A stretch of DNA of 64,000 nt from Lithodes maja. Taxonomy: Eukaryota > Arthropoda > Malacostraca > Decapoda > Lithodidae. Shown here one piece after another: positions 1 through 10,877 of the stretch. The notes under the pieces are model-generated. The model had not been told where the DNA came from and ran no database searches. It was given only the letters and a program-made list of their open reading frames with translations. Position numbers and translations under genes: made by a program. The stretch is from assembly GCA_037953745.1 (NCBI GenBank), contig JBAKBP010003066.1:1-64000 (forward strand), in the 5' to 3' direction. The first letter of the stretch is position 1. Each line of letters begins with the position of its first letter.

Positions 1-799
1 GTCGGGCTCTTACACATGGCACTAGTCTAGTCACAAATTGGATGATGAGCTGGGCATATAACTCGTGAACATGTAGAACGTTCACCAACTATCCTCATCA
101 AGAAGATCGCTGTTCACATTAACCCCTTAAATCTAATACATGTAAATATATGCTTGTCCTAAGAGTAATACGAGAGGTGAGTGCTGAAACTCCTTTAGGA
201 CCTCAAGGGAAGGTTATGCATTTAAATAGAGAGAAGAATGAAATGAGAGTAATGTCGTCAGAGAGAAAGAGTGCAACCGTGAGAAATTGGGAGAGAGGGC
301 AAGGGATGTTAGAATCTCAAAGGTTCTAGGCAACCTGGTCATAGAGCACACAGCGAGCCTCCAGGCAATGTGCTGTACGACAACATGGGCAGCCCAGACA
401 GCATAGGCAGGCGGCAATGTACTACCAACCCTGTCGCACCTAGCTATAAGCGCAGGGCTGCCAACCGGTCCATACGTCTGGCAACCACCCCCCCGGCAGC
501 GTGGCGCACCGCTACCCTCTCGCTCTGAAGTCTAACTCACTCTCTCTCTCTGAATTCCTATCATCTCATCTATCAACTTCTCTATTGATACTACATATTA
601 AATGGAAGGTCTCGACATGGCTTAAAACAAAACCCACCACTGGTTAGCAAATGACGAGACCTTTGCAGAGATACAAAGAACATAGTTATACGTTGTCACA
701 CTCAATATAAGCAGCCAGCATGGTACACGGTCCGTGACGGTACAGTGGAGTACCAAGGAGTACAATCAGGTTACGTTGCTACGCACTGGGTGCGTCACA
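1..799 (-). mobile_element. Gypsy-type LTR fragment (right end)
   Basis: The block ends with GGGTGCGTCACA at 788-799, matching the termini of the three other LTR types in this window (each ends GCGTCACA on the plus strand, i.e. begins TGTGACGC in its own sense). Around 220-330 it has the same kind of 'ttaaatag...gagag' purine-rich text that the 7-kb and 15-kb LTRs carry near the middle. It is cut by the window edge, so its other end and target duplication cannot be seen. It contains short open frames but nothing gene-like. It directly abuts the truncated Academ-like gene and probably inserted into it. Confidence 0.5.
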
Positions 800-821
800 G
801 TACATACAAACATTACCATTC

Positions 822-2693
822 TTGACATCTGTCTCTGAGAATGTCAAGAAGATGGTGCACATGGAATCCCTTCACCCAGATCACCATGAAAAGAGGAGTA
901 AAGATGATATAGAAAGGGTTCTGGAAATCAGAAACACTGTAGCAGAAACTATGAGGAATCCGTTCGTTGCAACCCTTGGGACGGATAAGCTGATAAACAT
1001 TGCAACAGGAGAGACGCTTGAATCTACACAACTAGTCAAAGCTAGAACGATTGGGCTAGAATCAATCAGAGATGCCAGCACCACCAATGCTGCTAAAATT
1101 GTTACCCCAAAGATAATGACATTTGCCAGTCAACAGAAACATGGCAAAGGAAAGCGACATTGTATGAAGAAGTTAATCAATGTGGAAAACACTGTTACAA
1201 GAGCCCTTTGTTTTACACAAGAATTAAGTGATGAGGCAAAGATTGAAGCCTTTAGTTATGAATGGAATGACTATCCCCCATCATTATTTGAGCCAAACAG
1301 TACTGCATCTGAGGGATATACCATGCGCAAAGGAACTAAATATGATTTTATTGAAACACTTCAAAAAGAGGTAGCTGATTCATGGAAACCAATGACAGAA
1401 ATTTCTCAATCTGATTCTGAATCAGTGTATGTTATTGACGCCATGGCATTTATACAACGCTATCGGACACTGGCATCAGAGAGTTTTGGTCAGCTTCAGG
1501 AGAGGTACTTGCAGAAGATTCTGGCCATGAAACCAATCGGTTGCTCAGAGGTTCACTTTGTTGGTGACAGGTATGACTTTGGTGAAATGAGCTTAAAGGA
1601 TGGTGAACGACAGAGGCGGGTGAAGGGAGTTTTGACACCAGAGTATATCCCTGATCATAACATGAAAATACCAGAGTGGAAAGGATTTCTTTCAAACCCA
1701 CAGAACAAGGCAAACCTACTTTCATATATTTCATCCTCTTGGACCCAGCCATCCTCAGTTCCTGACGGGATTACCCTGATAATAGGAGTTGGTACTAAGG
1801 GAATTTATGTGACCAGTTGCGGTACAACTGTGTTACAGGAACTGTGTTGCCACAATCATGAAGAAGCTGATACCAGGATCTTTTCACATATTGCAAGCTG
1901 TCAGAAGAGTAGTGTGTTTATTGTTCATGCAGCTGATATAGATATCATTATGCTTTCTATGTATCATTATCCTCGACTTCCACATGTTGCTAAACTGTGG
2001 GTTGAAAAGAACTACATCTTCTTTCCCATTCATGATTTAGTTGATAAACTAGCTAGTACAGTAGAAAAAGATGCACTTGAACTCACAGACACTCTGCTTA
2101 TTTCATATGTTTTATCAGGCTGTGATTCAGTAAGCTTCCCATTTGGACGAGGGAAAAAAAGAGCGGCAAAAGTAGCAATGCAGCACATAGGTAAAATGAC
2201 AATGTTGACTAGCTTCTCACATACTAATGTAGGCCTAAGTGACAAGTTGTTTGATGAGGCACGGGACTTTTGGTGTGATTTGTACGGCAAGCCAGGATAT
2301 TCATCATTGGATAGGTTACGTGCCCATATATTTGCCTCTAGCAAACAGGATCTCCGCTCTCTTCCTCCAACTGAAGACTCCTTTCATTTTCATGTCCTTA
2401 GGAGTCTTTGCCAGATTAGCCTGTACAAACAGGCTAATGTGTGTAATCCAACTCTTCTTGCACCTGAACAGTATGGCAGGTATTTGGACAGTAATGGCAG
2501 ATTGTTCCCAGTTATGAAGCGCAAAGTTAGTAAACCTGCAACAGCAAAACTAACATTCTGCAAGTGTAGGAAAGGCTGCATTAATAACTGTCCATGTGCT
2601 AAGGCTAGACTGGAGTGCATTATTGCATGCACTTGCAATGGGACTTCCCCAAAATGTGGGCGGCTAACTGAAGATAACGGCGATAGCGATTAG
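822..2693 (+). CDS. Academ-like XPG/FEN1-type nuclease with C-terminal CXC domain (5'-truncated transposon gene)
   Basis: An uninterrupted 623-codon frame. The frame start at 822 is TTG; the first ATG is at 852, and the frame is open further upstream into the LTR, so the true N-terminus is lost. Residues 200-440 carry the acidic signature of the PIN/FEN1/XPG nuclease fold: VIDAM (D206), VGDRYD (D249), HEEADTR (E347, E348, D350), ADIDIIML (D372, D374) and SGCDSVS (D435). Residues 580-613 form a cysteine-rich CXC (tesmin/TSO1-like) module, CKCRKGC...CPC...C.CNG...C. It aligns by eye with the C-terminal two thirds of the decayed gene at 17030-21587, but is too different to be a recent duplicate. 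Academ (AcademX) DNA transposons are known to carry an XPG-like nuclease next to the transposase, so a transposon origin is the best reading. The first ~800 residues expected from the second copy, including zinc fingers and DDE region, are missing. Confidence 0.75.
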   Translation: MTSVSENVKKMVHMESLHPDHHEKRSKDDIERVLEIRNTVAETMRNPFVATLGTDKLINIATGETLESTQLVKARTIGLESIRDASTTNAAKIVTPKIMTFASQQKHGKGKRHCMKKLINVENTVTRALCFTQELSDEAKIEAFSYEWNDYPPSLFEPNSTASEGYTMRKGTKYDFIETLQKEVADSWKPMTEISQSDSESVYVIDAMAFIQRYRTLASESFGQLQERYLQKILAMKPIGCSEVHFVGDRYDFGEMSLKDGERQRRVKGVLTPEYIPDHNMKIPEWKGFLSNPQNKANLLSYISSSWTQPSSVPDGITLIIGVGTKGIYVTSCGTTVLQELCCHNHEEADTRIFSHIASCQKSSVFIVHAADIDIIMLSMYHYPRLPHVAKLWVEKNYIFFPIHDLVDKLASTVEKDALELTDTLLISYVLSGCDSVSFPFGRGKKRAAKVAMQHIGKMTMLTSFSHTNVGLSDKLFDEARDFWCDLYGKPGYSSLDRLRAHIFASSKQDLRSLPPTEDSFHFHVLRSLCQISLYKQANVCNPTLLAPEQYGRYLDSNGRLFPVMKRKVSKPATAKLTFCKCRKGCINNCPCAKARLECIIACTCNGTSPKCGRLTEDNGDSD

Positions 2694-3460
2694 TGCAAAA
2701 TATAGGTTTAACTGTTAGGTTTGCTACATTTATTATCTTTAGCACATAATGTCTGTTTTACAATAATTTCACATGTATTAATGAAGAATAAAAAGCCTTA
2801 TTTTACCACTTATTGACATTACATCAATAATTTTCAATGTGTAAATAGGACTGTATTCTTTAAAGAATATGTCACTGTCACTAATTCACATTTGTTTTCA
2901 TTACATCTCTAAGCAGCAGGCAAAAGTGATGCCTTTTACTTTTAGTTTATTAGTATTTTCTTTTCTAAAATACATCAGTAGGACATACAAGGTTTAATGA
3001 AAGTGTTTTTCTAAATTACAATTGAGAAAAATGTATTATACAGATGCTTTGTAAAAAATATATACCAGTTTTGGGGTGAGATATGATTTTCTTGACCTTT
3101 TGACCTCTGGTGACCTTGTAGTTCAACCAATCAATATTATTTACCTATCATTCTGTAGCTGGCATCATGACGAAAAAAATGAGCGGTCATTTGTTGCAAT
3201 AAAGTGTCACAGTAAGGAGATATGATGCATTGAATTTCCTCAACCTCAAAATTTTCCGCTTTTAAAATTCCTGTCTTAACTTCGTAAAATTGAGTGTCCT
3301 CACGTTGCGCAATCCGAACCAAGTGTCCAAATTCACTTTTCAGATGTCCAACACTTCCCTTGTCATGTTCCAAGGGTCAAAAATTTTACAGCAGGGGTGT
3401 CATAATAAAATGCCTGTTTTTGCACTTTTTGGGGTGTGGATCCCAGACTATTACATGTGC
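2694..3460. other. 3' flank of the Academ-like copy
   Basis: AT-rich noncoding sequence up to about 3060, then a more complex 350-base block that may be the right terminus of the element. Its left partner was removed by the LTR at 1-799, so inverted repeats cannot be tested. It includes three TGACCT half-sites at 3093-3116. No gene seen. Confidence 0.4.
2787..2792 (+). promoter_or_regulatory. AATAAA polyadenylation signal
   Basis: Canonical AATAAA 94 bases after the TAG stop of the nuclease gene; a plausible 3' end for that transcript. Confidence 0.5.
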
Positions 3461-3624
3461 CTTACTCCTACCCCTCCCTCGATCCTCCCCCCCATTCTCC
3501 CTCAACTTCCTCCTTTATTTTACCTTTTTCCTCCAATTTCCCGTCCAACTTCGTCCCTCCCGTCTGAAATACGCCCAGTCAACCAACTCTACACTTCCCT
3601 TATCTCCTTCCACCCTCATACATG

Positions 3625-5065
3625 CACTAGAAATGAGAGCAATTGGACGATAGTTGGAGGGTGGAGAGCGGTCACCCTTCTTTGGGACAGGTTGAATGAG
3701 AGCAAACTTCCAGCAAGAAGGGAAGACATTAGAGGAGAGGCAGAGATGGAAGAGTTTGCCTAGGCAGGGAGTCAGCACGGAAGCACAATTTTTGAGTACA
3801 ACAGGAGGAATACCATCCGGTCCATATGTCTTCTTAGTATTAAGCCCAGAGAGGGTGGAAAGTACATACTTAAAAGAGATTATGATGTTAGGCATAAGTA
3901 GAAGAGAGGGAGGTAGAGAGGGAGGAATAGCACTGGAATCATCCAAATTGGAGTTTTTAGCGAAAGTGTTTACGAAGAGTTCAGCTTTGTCAGAGGAAGA
4001 AGTGACATTAGTGGAAAAGAGGAGGGAAAGACGAAGAAGAAATATTGTTGTATAGGTTTTTGGCTAGATGCCAAAAGGATTGGGAAGAGCTAGAGTTGGA
4101 TAGTTCAGTGGATTTATTATTGATGAAAGAATGTTTGGCAAGTCGAAGAACAGATTTGGCTTGATTCCGGGCAGAAACATAGGAAATATGAGATTCTTGA
4201 GTTTGAAGGCGACGGTACTGTTTGAATGCTTCCTCCCTACTGCGGACAGCAATAGAACAAGTGCGAGTAAACCAAGATTTTTTGCATTAGACTGAGAGAA
4301 TGAAAATGGAATGTATGCTTCCATGCACAAAAGGATTATCTCGGTCATGCGTTCTGCACTCTCCGAGAGTCCCCAGCCACGGAAGCAGAAGTCGTTCCAT
4401 GGGAAGTCAAAGAAGTACTGCCAAAGAGTCTCCCAATCGGCAGTGCCAAAGTGCCACAAGCGCCACCGGCTGGGAGGATCGGGTAGCCGTATGAGAGAAA
4501 TAGTACAGGTGACAGAAATATGTTTATGGTTGGAGGAGCCCAAAGGAGAGAGAAGATTTACAGCATAAGCAAACGGGTTAGAGGTTGGAAATAAGTCGAG
4601 AATGTTGGGCCATTCTCCAAAGCTATCCGGGATACGGGTGGGTTGCTGGACTAACTACTCTAGATCATTTAGGATAGAAAAGATGTATGCTTGTTCACCA
4701 GGTTGGTCAGTGGAAAGAGAGGAGAGCCATTGGCGGTGGTGATTGTTGAAATCTAAGATGGAGATTTCTGCGAAAGGAGAAATGGAAAGAATGTGTTTCA
4801 CTTTAGAAGTTAGATAGTCAAAGAATTTTGGTTAGCAAGTAGAATTAGGGGAGAGATAAACAGCGCAGAAATATATAGTTTGAGAGTGACAAGAAAGCTT
4901 TACCCAGAGAGTTGAGAATTCAGAAGAATTAAAGTTGGTAACACGAGAGAAAGCAAGATTGTTGCGTACATACACGCAACATCCACCTTTGGCTTGAAAC
5001 TGAGGAAAGAGATAGTAGGAGGATACAGAAAAAAAGTTTGCTGTCAGTAGTCCCAGGCAATATAG
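3625..5065 (-). pseudogene. Non-LTR retrotransposon relic: endonuclease and start of reverse transcriptase
   Basis: Read on the minus strand from about 5065. The first part resembles the apurinic endonuclease region (a 'KGGCCVYVRNN'-like stretch near 4985, an NNHHRQWLSS-like motif near 4745, a GSSNHKHISV motif near 4535 in place of the usual SDH). The frame at 4543-4064 is the linker. The frame at 3946-3515 holds the RT entry block: YGPDGIPPVVLKNCA, then WKFALIQPVPKKGD and NYRPIAL, ending near 3640. Catalytic RT motifs (FxxAFD, YxDD) are absent because the copy stops there. Several frame changes and stops make it dead. The family is of the jockey/CR1 type; I cannot name the clade. Confidence 0.7.
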
Positions 5066-5070
5066 GCCTA

Positions 5071-5098
5071 TATGAGAGAGAGAGAGAGAGAGAGAGAG
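5071..5098. repeat. (GA)n microsatellite
   Basis: Fourteen or so GA units at the 5' edge of the LINE relic. Confidence 0.9.
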
Positions 5099-5439
5099 GG
5101 AGATTTATATATAATAAATAATTGGAAAGATTAATGAATGGACATGGGAAAAGGTCAACAGCCAATGGAAGAGTTCTATTAGAGGTCTATAGTTACGTGA
5201 CGGACCTGTTTATAGAGGAACTATATTGAGAGAGGAAGTAGTGAATGCACTCAAGAATGGTGGAAGAAGGGAATAGCTGCTCGTATTTTACATCATGTAG
5301 CGGGGTCTAAGGGGTCTTCTTTTTAAGTTTAATGGAGGTCTAGCGAGGAAACTTAAAAATAAGTGAATGAATAACAAAATATATCCAATACGCCCCTTAT
5401 AAAACACCTTCTCAGACTTCCTTCAAACTAAAACAAATT

Positions 5440-5640
5440 CCCACCCAGACACACTTCGAGCTAAATTTGTTAATTTTTCAATAGAAAAAATTTCCCTGGT
5501 GAAGCCCGATTTTCTCTAAGTTACAGGCTCGCTATCAATCGCCAGGAAAAAATCAAAACCTAAATTGCACGAAATGTTTTATATTTGACAAAGAAATGGG
5601 GTGAAACGTCTGAAAATCGCCAAACTTATGGAATACATTG
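5440..5640. repeat. Left arm of a foldback repeat split by the Gypsy element
   Basis: The stretch around 5585-5635 (ACAAAGAAATGGGGTGAAA, then AAAATCGCCAAACTTATGG) recurs inverted just outside the right LTR at 15522-15577. The text at 5450-5530 also resembles 23320-23390 inside a foldback MITE. The Gypsy element probably inserted into an older foldback element of that type. 5641-5783 is plain filler. Confidence 0.5.
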
Positions 5641-5787
5641 AGAGTGGAAGTAGAGAATGCAGTAAATAATTATTGAAGAAAGGCTTTTGGTGTTGATGAA
5701 ATACCGTCATAAGGGGAGATGGTTATTTTTCTAGACACTCTTCTCCCTCATGTTTAGCCCCACTAGTTAAGAGATTTTAGGGCATTT

Positions 5788-7577
5788 TGTTACGACCGGG
5801 ACTCGTATAAAACAAGGGCTCTTAATCATTGGACTAGAAAGGCACACAGCCACAACGGTAACACTAGATCCAACCCTCGAACTTATAATGCCGGCGCACA
5901 AAAACACCTACACCCTCCAGAGTTAAATCTGCGATAGCGGGGTATCCTCTAACTCGGTATAAATGCACTACTAGTACAGGCTGATGATCTCTGATACAGC
6001 CTGATCACAACAACATACAATTACGTTAATAATGTATACAAGGAAAAAGATAGAGAGCTTAATTAAATCACTGGAATGATTTAATGCAAACAAGAAGAAG
6101 GTATAATTAAAGTTACTCTAAACAATAATAAACTGTCACTCCTATATTAAAGAAAGTAAATGAAAGTCCTAAAGCATCAAACGGAAATCTTCTGAAGAAA
6201 GTCTGATGCTGCTTAAGATGATCGAATCGGATTTTGAACTGTATATAAAGCAGGAACAAGATATGACAAGTGTAGGGACATAGTGTTAACTGGCACGGGA
6301 ATAACGATAAATGCACAATAGTATTATCTCCAACAACAAAGGAAGTACATCCTCAGGCAACGCAAAAGCCTGCTCAGGTTGTGCAACTCAACAACAACCT
6401 AGGCTTCCAATCAACGTGAATAAAAATGCTGCATACATAACATAAGAGTTTATAATCCTAATCGGATGTCTGCTAGGCGAATAAAGTCTAGCTGGGATGT
6501 CGTAGGCTAGGAAACAATGGCTGAGCAAGCGGCTCGTAGCCTAGCGAGGTCCTTAAGACTGTACGGCCAAATTACGTTAAATGACGGGGTGCTCTCTTGA
6601 GAGATCCAGATCGCTATTATCTGGTTCTCTCCTGGCGACTCTCTTCAAGTCAAAGCAAAACGAGTTAGCACAGTGTTGGGTGGCAGAGGCAAAAGCCCTC
6701 ACTCGCAACACAGTGCTAAACTCACAAGGTACACAGTCAGAAAGACAACCTAGGCTTCCCACGTATCCGTTGCGATTGTACAAGTTCAACAAAACATGGT
6801 ACACATCGGAAATCACAACATCAATAGCCTTACCCCAGTCTAGCATTAAATAGCCCAGCAGACAACCAAGAAATAGGTAGGGAGACACCGCGAGTGTGTC
6901 GAACCTCTACAGACAAAATGTTAACCCCTCCAAAATGTCTAACTAAACATGGAATATCTGAGAGCTTCAGCATATAATACGATGGCCGATATATGAAATC
7001 GTGCAGAACCAAAGGGGAGTTATGATATTAAATAGATTAGAAGCATAAGAGGTAAGAAGTTGAGAGAGAGAGAAAGTGTTCTAAAGGTGGAAGTTGGGGA
7101 CAGGTGGCAAGGGAGGTGTGAAGGGTATGCTGGTCAGGCAAGCTCTGAGGAAGGTAGCTCCTCGGGACCCTCAGGATCACACAAAGGCATGGTGGTCGGC
7201 CAATCACAGGCCGATACGTCACAAGGCAGCAGGCCTCCAAAAGGCGCCAGGAACCACCAGCCAATCAAAACCGAGAGAAAGACAACGCGGGCGAGCAACT
7301 CCTCCGGGAGGGAGGAGGGAGGAGGAAATCAACACTCACTGCTCCCACGCCGCTCGCTCGCTCTCTCAACTTCACTACAATGCATCTTATGTTCTACTCA
7401 TGATATAAAATTCTTCCTGTTGTCACAGACGAAAATAAAGACCACCACGGGACTGTCTGTAACAACACGAACACTAAGAAAGAACAACATTCTCTGATAA
7501 TTGTAGCCCATTTCACTGCCCTGGCGAGCGCTAGTGGCTACCGGGAGGCGATTCTGCCAACGCTGGTAGGCGTCACA
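5788..7577 (-). repeat. 3' LTR of the Gypsy element
   Basis: 1,790 bp, a near copy of 13723-15519. In transcription sense it begins TGTGACGCC at 7577 and ends CGTAACA at 5788. Short frames of 60-145 codons inside it recur in both LTRs but have no protein-like conservation and are taken as chance. It holds the paired-change hairpin at 6599-6631. Confidence 0.93.
6599..6631. promoter_or_regulatory. Conserved LTR hairpin (copy 1)
   Basis: Arms GAGAGA-T-CCAGAT and ATCTGG-T-TCTCTC around a 7-nt loop. The same hairpin occurs at 14537-14569, 11712-11744 and 27258-27290 with compensating changes. Confidence 0.75.
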
Positions 7578-7587
7578 CCCCGCCCAA
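7578..7587 (-). promoter_or_regulatory. Polypurine tract of the Gypsy element
   Basis: Reads TTGGGCGGGG on the minus strand immediately before the 3' LTR start. The position is right for plus-strand priming; one C interrupts the purine run. Confidence 0.55.
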
Positions 7588-7905
7588 GATATGGGACGCT
7601 CAACATTAGGCGAGCACCATATCTGACAAGGCAGAATGCCGACAAGACCCGCGACAACCAGCCACCCCGCCAGAAAAAAAATTAAATGTAAAGCTCAATC
7701 ATAAACAAAACAACACTTTAGCATAAATAAAATCTTATAACCCCTTCCAAACATAATAGTATAATTCTAGCCTGTTATGCTCCCTGAGCGAGCTTCACAG
7801 AGCCCAGCCTCCTAAGTGAAAGACAGGTTCAACTTAGGACTTTAGTATAACATTGGCAACGTACAATTAACTATCAAAAAGAAAGAGTTTGATTATGTGA
7901 TTTTT

Positions 7906-8852
7906 TTATTTAATTTTAATGTTGTTTTTGACGGCTGCAGTACAGGGGCAAGCCTGATTTTTCTCCACTCTCAACACACACTGACTGAACGGCGAGGGTT
8001 CTCCTGCAAACAAACCCTCCCGTGACAAACAATCAGCCAAAACATTATCAGTGCCCTTAGCATGCCACACATCCAACTCGTGTTTCGGCAGCACAACAAC
8101 ACCTGACACTGATAACCTGCCCAGTTCATCACAAGACTGGTACTTCTCTTCGCTCTTTCTGGCAACGGGGCCTGCCAATAACCTTTCACTAGTTCTACCT
8201 TCGTGACGAGCGAGGCAGCCCCGATGCGGTCTATGGTATCGTCAACTCTAGGTAATGGATAGGTGTCTGTCAGGGATAATGCTTCCACACTCATGCAATC
8301 ACCATACACACGGATCTTGCCACTCAACTCAGGTTGCAAACTCACTGGCAACGACCACTCACGATATCCCTTATCCCTCAGACCCTTTTTCCACATGTCG
8401 TCTAGCTCTGTTTTCACGACAGGCTGTTGAGCAGGATTTATACGGTAGGGAATTAACTTAAACCTTGCACTGTCTCCAGCCTCCATGTCGGATTCTACCC
8501 CGTACATCAGGCCTGGAGAAGCAACAAACATGCGGATGCACTGCCACAGCCTAGTAAACAACTTATCTCGCAGAACAACATGCCTAGTGCCCTCCCACAA
8601 CCCAGCCGAGACCGCAGCTTCTAACCTGTAGTCTCCCTCCTTCTCCACCTTCGTCCTTAGAACAGCCAGGTCATGAGAGGGACAATCAGTACCACCTGTG
8701 CAGTCACTCCCATAGTTCATTATTGCTAAGGCTTCCCCGCCGATACCGTACATGCGCACCCCCGCATTCCTTACGACTACATCTGCCTGTGCAGCATCAC
8801 CGATTTTTGCGACATGGCCAGATACAGTCGGTCTATGGTAGGGCTGTTGCAT
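7906..8852 (-). pseudogene. Gypsy pol: RT entry blocks fused to the end of RNase H
   Basis: Two overlapping frames (8852-7971 and 8178-7906). Around residues 155-240 of the first: a degraded 'GLRDKGYREWSLPVSL' block (usual form I.PS.SPWASPVVLV), KIRVYGDC (usual KIRFCIDY), then TDTYPLPRVDDTIDRIG and LVKGYWQAPLPERAK. These are Gypsy RT blocks up to the first part of the palm. The reading then jumps, with a frame change, to HELDVWHAKGTDNVLADCLS, the C-terminal end of a Gypsy RNase H. The YxDD box and the RNase H active site are therefore deleted. After a short tail the frame ends at 7906, about 330 bp before the LTR. No integrase follows, which matters for gene order. Confidence 0.8.
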
Positions 8853-9194
8853 TCAACTAGAGCAGCATTGGGAGGCTATGCGACGACCGGGCACATCCAC
8901 TCCACAGCCAACCTCACCAATCTGCTCAATGTCCTCCTTCTGACCACCACCCTTGGCAGCCATGGGTCGACATTGACCTGGCAACCATGCCAAAGCCTCG
9001 TCGCCCACCTTGAACCACCGAAACAACGAGGCTAACGGTCTATTGACATTCAAGTGACCTGCCCGCGGAACATCTTGCACCGCCTGAGTTGTGAGGCTCG
9101 GGTGCTCGGCATGACCAGTGGGGTATGAACCGATCTGGTGCTGGAGCGCTGCACACTGCTGCTCAGGCAGGTGCTCTAGCGCTTCCACAGCCAC
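8853..9194 (-). pseudogene. Gypsy integrase remnants upstream of RT
   Basis: A 113-codon frame. It contains RAGHLNVNRPLASLFRWF, matching the H-containing part of the integrase HHCC zinc-binding domain (usual form AGHLGVNRT...). This runs straight into FKVGDEALAWLPGQ, the conserved start of the integrase C-terminal domain, followed by VPGRRIASQ and, in the next frame, QPYHR. The DDE core between these parts is deleted. The fragment lies between protease and RT in the same orientation, so the order is PR-IN-RT-RH. The family match is clear by motif. Confidence 0.75.
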
Positions 9195-9248
9195 CAGACT
9201 CGTGTCCCCCGCCCACTGCTCCGCCGAGACATGACAATCCCAACTCTC

Positions 9249-9665
9249 CTACACCTGTGCCCTACGGCCCCCCTCTCCTTCTCCTCCTTGGCTGCTGCAG
9301 ACCAACACAGGGAAAGTAGGCTGCTCAGGTGGTTGCCTCACAAACTCCTCCAACAGGTTCACATGACATGTTTCCCCATCCTCGTGTTCGATAGCCCCGT
9401 TCCCACAACTCTCCTCCAACTGGGAACTACTAAGTCGCGGAGTGCCATCACGCCCAACCATGTCACTAGGGGTGACAGGTTCTGGGGCCACTCCGGAGCT
9501 CACCTCTGGGTCAAGTACTAAGCCGCTAAGGAGAGCCGCTGGAGCAAAACTCACAAAACTCCCAACTTTAGCTTGCTCCTTCCGACCGTTCCTCCGCTGG
9601 TCTCGAGACTGAGGAATAGGCTGTGACACTTTGGATGCAAGAGATCTAGTAACAATGCACGCCAT
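9249..9665 (-). pseudogene. Gypsy pol spacer between protease and integrase
   Basis: A 138-codon frame starting MACIVTRSLASKV (VTRS-type motifs commonly follow protease in this part of Gypsy pol). The rest is low-complexity acidic and glycine-rich sequence with no recognisable domain. Confidence 0.45.
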
Positions 9666-9689
9666 AGGTTGTACTTGACACTTCTCTAC

Positions 9690-10175
9690 TCACTCCTGGT
9701 CCTCCCTACTCACGTCGGCCGGCTTCTCGGCAACGACTAAGGGTGAAACCTCAGAAGTAGGCACTGCAAAGTCGTTGCCGAGAAGGAGGTCGACGCCCCC
9801 AACAGGTAAGTTCTCCACAATTCCCACATCCAACTCTCGTGTCACACCATCCACCTCCAGTTCCATCCTGACCAACGGGTATGACCTGATAGCTTTGATA
9901 CCTTGCACCACAACCACCCGTGCCGTGTTTATTGGTCTACCAGTAAAGTTCTTCATCAAAGTCTGAGAGGCACCCATGTCTCGCAACAGCTCAACTCCAT
10001 GCTTCTTACCAGCCCACTTCACGCAGCCACGCCCTCGATGGTCGCAAAAGACATCGCGGACAGGGTTCGAGCCTTCCGGATTCTTCTCCACTTGCTGTGT
10101 CCCAGCCTCTGATGTTATACCCCGGGCAAACTCAGACGACTTCGGGGACACCCCAATGTTGCGAGCCAAAGACAC
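9690..10175 (-). pseudogene. Gypsy aspartic protease
   Basis: A 161-codon frame. A retropepsin-like core begins with ELLRDMGASQTLM, where the catalytic Asp-Thr-Gly triad reads DMG (about 9973-9981). The change is what a single CpG transition ACG to ATG would give. The flap and second half follow as VVVQGIKAIRSYPLVRMELEVD, ending DLLLGNDFAVP, the conserved LLGxD block. The protein would follow gag; the join is out of frame at the zinc knuckle, so it is not expressed as a fusion from this copy. Confidence 0.75.
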
Positions 10176-10438
10176 AACTGCATTAGGTAGCTTGCTTGGA
10201 CAGGCTCTTGCAAATGCCCCTTCTCATGACAATGAAAACACTCTAACTCCCCCTTGGGCTTCCCTTGAGGTGGGGAAGGGCCCTGACCCTTCTTAAACGG
10301 GACGGTATTAGGTTTATGGTCAGACTTAGTATTGTTGCTCTTGTTGTTATGGTTATATGGTGTATCACTGACTCGGGGGGGGTGGAGTGTTGCGCCCCTT
10401 GTTACCTGCATCGTTCCGTTGTGCAGACCCGCACCCAC
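10115..10438 (-). pseudogene. Gag zinc-knuckle segment
   Basis: Carries ECFHCHEKGHLQE, the first three ligands (C-x2-C-x4-H) of a CCHC knuckle. The fourth cysteine is lost where the frame shifts near 10200. It is separated from the gag body by a frame change at the G-run 10373-10383, a likely slippage site. Confidence 0.65.
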
Positions 10439-10877
10439 GAATCAGTGACATCCGAAGGTCAGCCATCTCAGCTGCCTCCTGAAGAGTTTTCAAGTTTTTT
10501 TCTTTAAGATTCAATGTCAGATCGCCGCCCGTACACTTGAAAAATTGTTCTAGAAGCATCAGCTGTTTCAACTCCTCAAACGTCGATGCCTTCTCAGAAC
10601 GCAGCCAGTTTCTAAATGCATCGGACAGATCCCGGGCATGCTCAAGAAAGGTGCACTCACGACCCTTCGTTACACCCCGGAACTTCAATCTGTACGTCTC
10701 TGGTTGTAACTCGTACGCCCGCAGAACAGCTTCCTTCAATACCTCATAATCGATGCAAGACTCCATGGGCAACGCATCATATGCCTTGAGTCCTTTGCCA
10801 ACCAACCTAGAGGAAACAAGGGCTGCCCACTTAACCTCGGGCCATTGGTGCTCCCGGCACTTCTTCTCAAAACGCAT
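10365..10877 (-). pseudogene. Gag body, C-terminal part
   Basis: Continues the gag begun at 13510. After the solo LTR and one target copy are removed, the coding reads ...TEFFM then RFEKKCREHQWP... without a break. The segment HQWPEVKWAALVSSRLVGKGLKAYDALP and the following YEVLKEAVLRAYELQPETYRLKFR block are typical of Gypsy capsid domains found across animals, ending with a basic and proline-rich tail before the zinc knuckle. The frame is lost at a G homopolymer near 10378. Confidence 0.8.
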
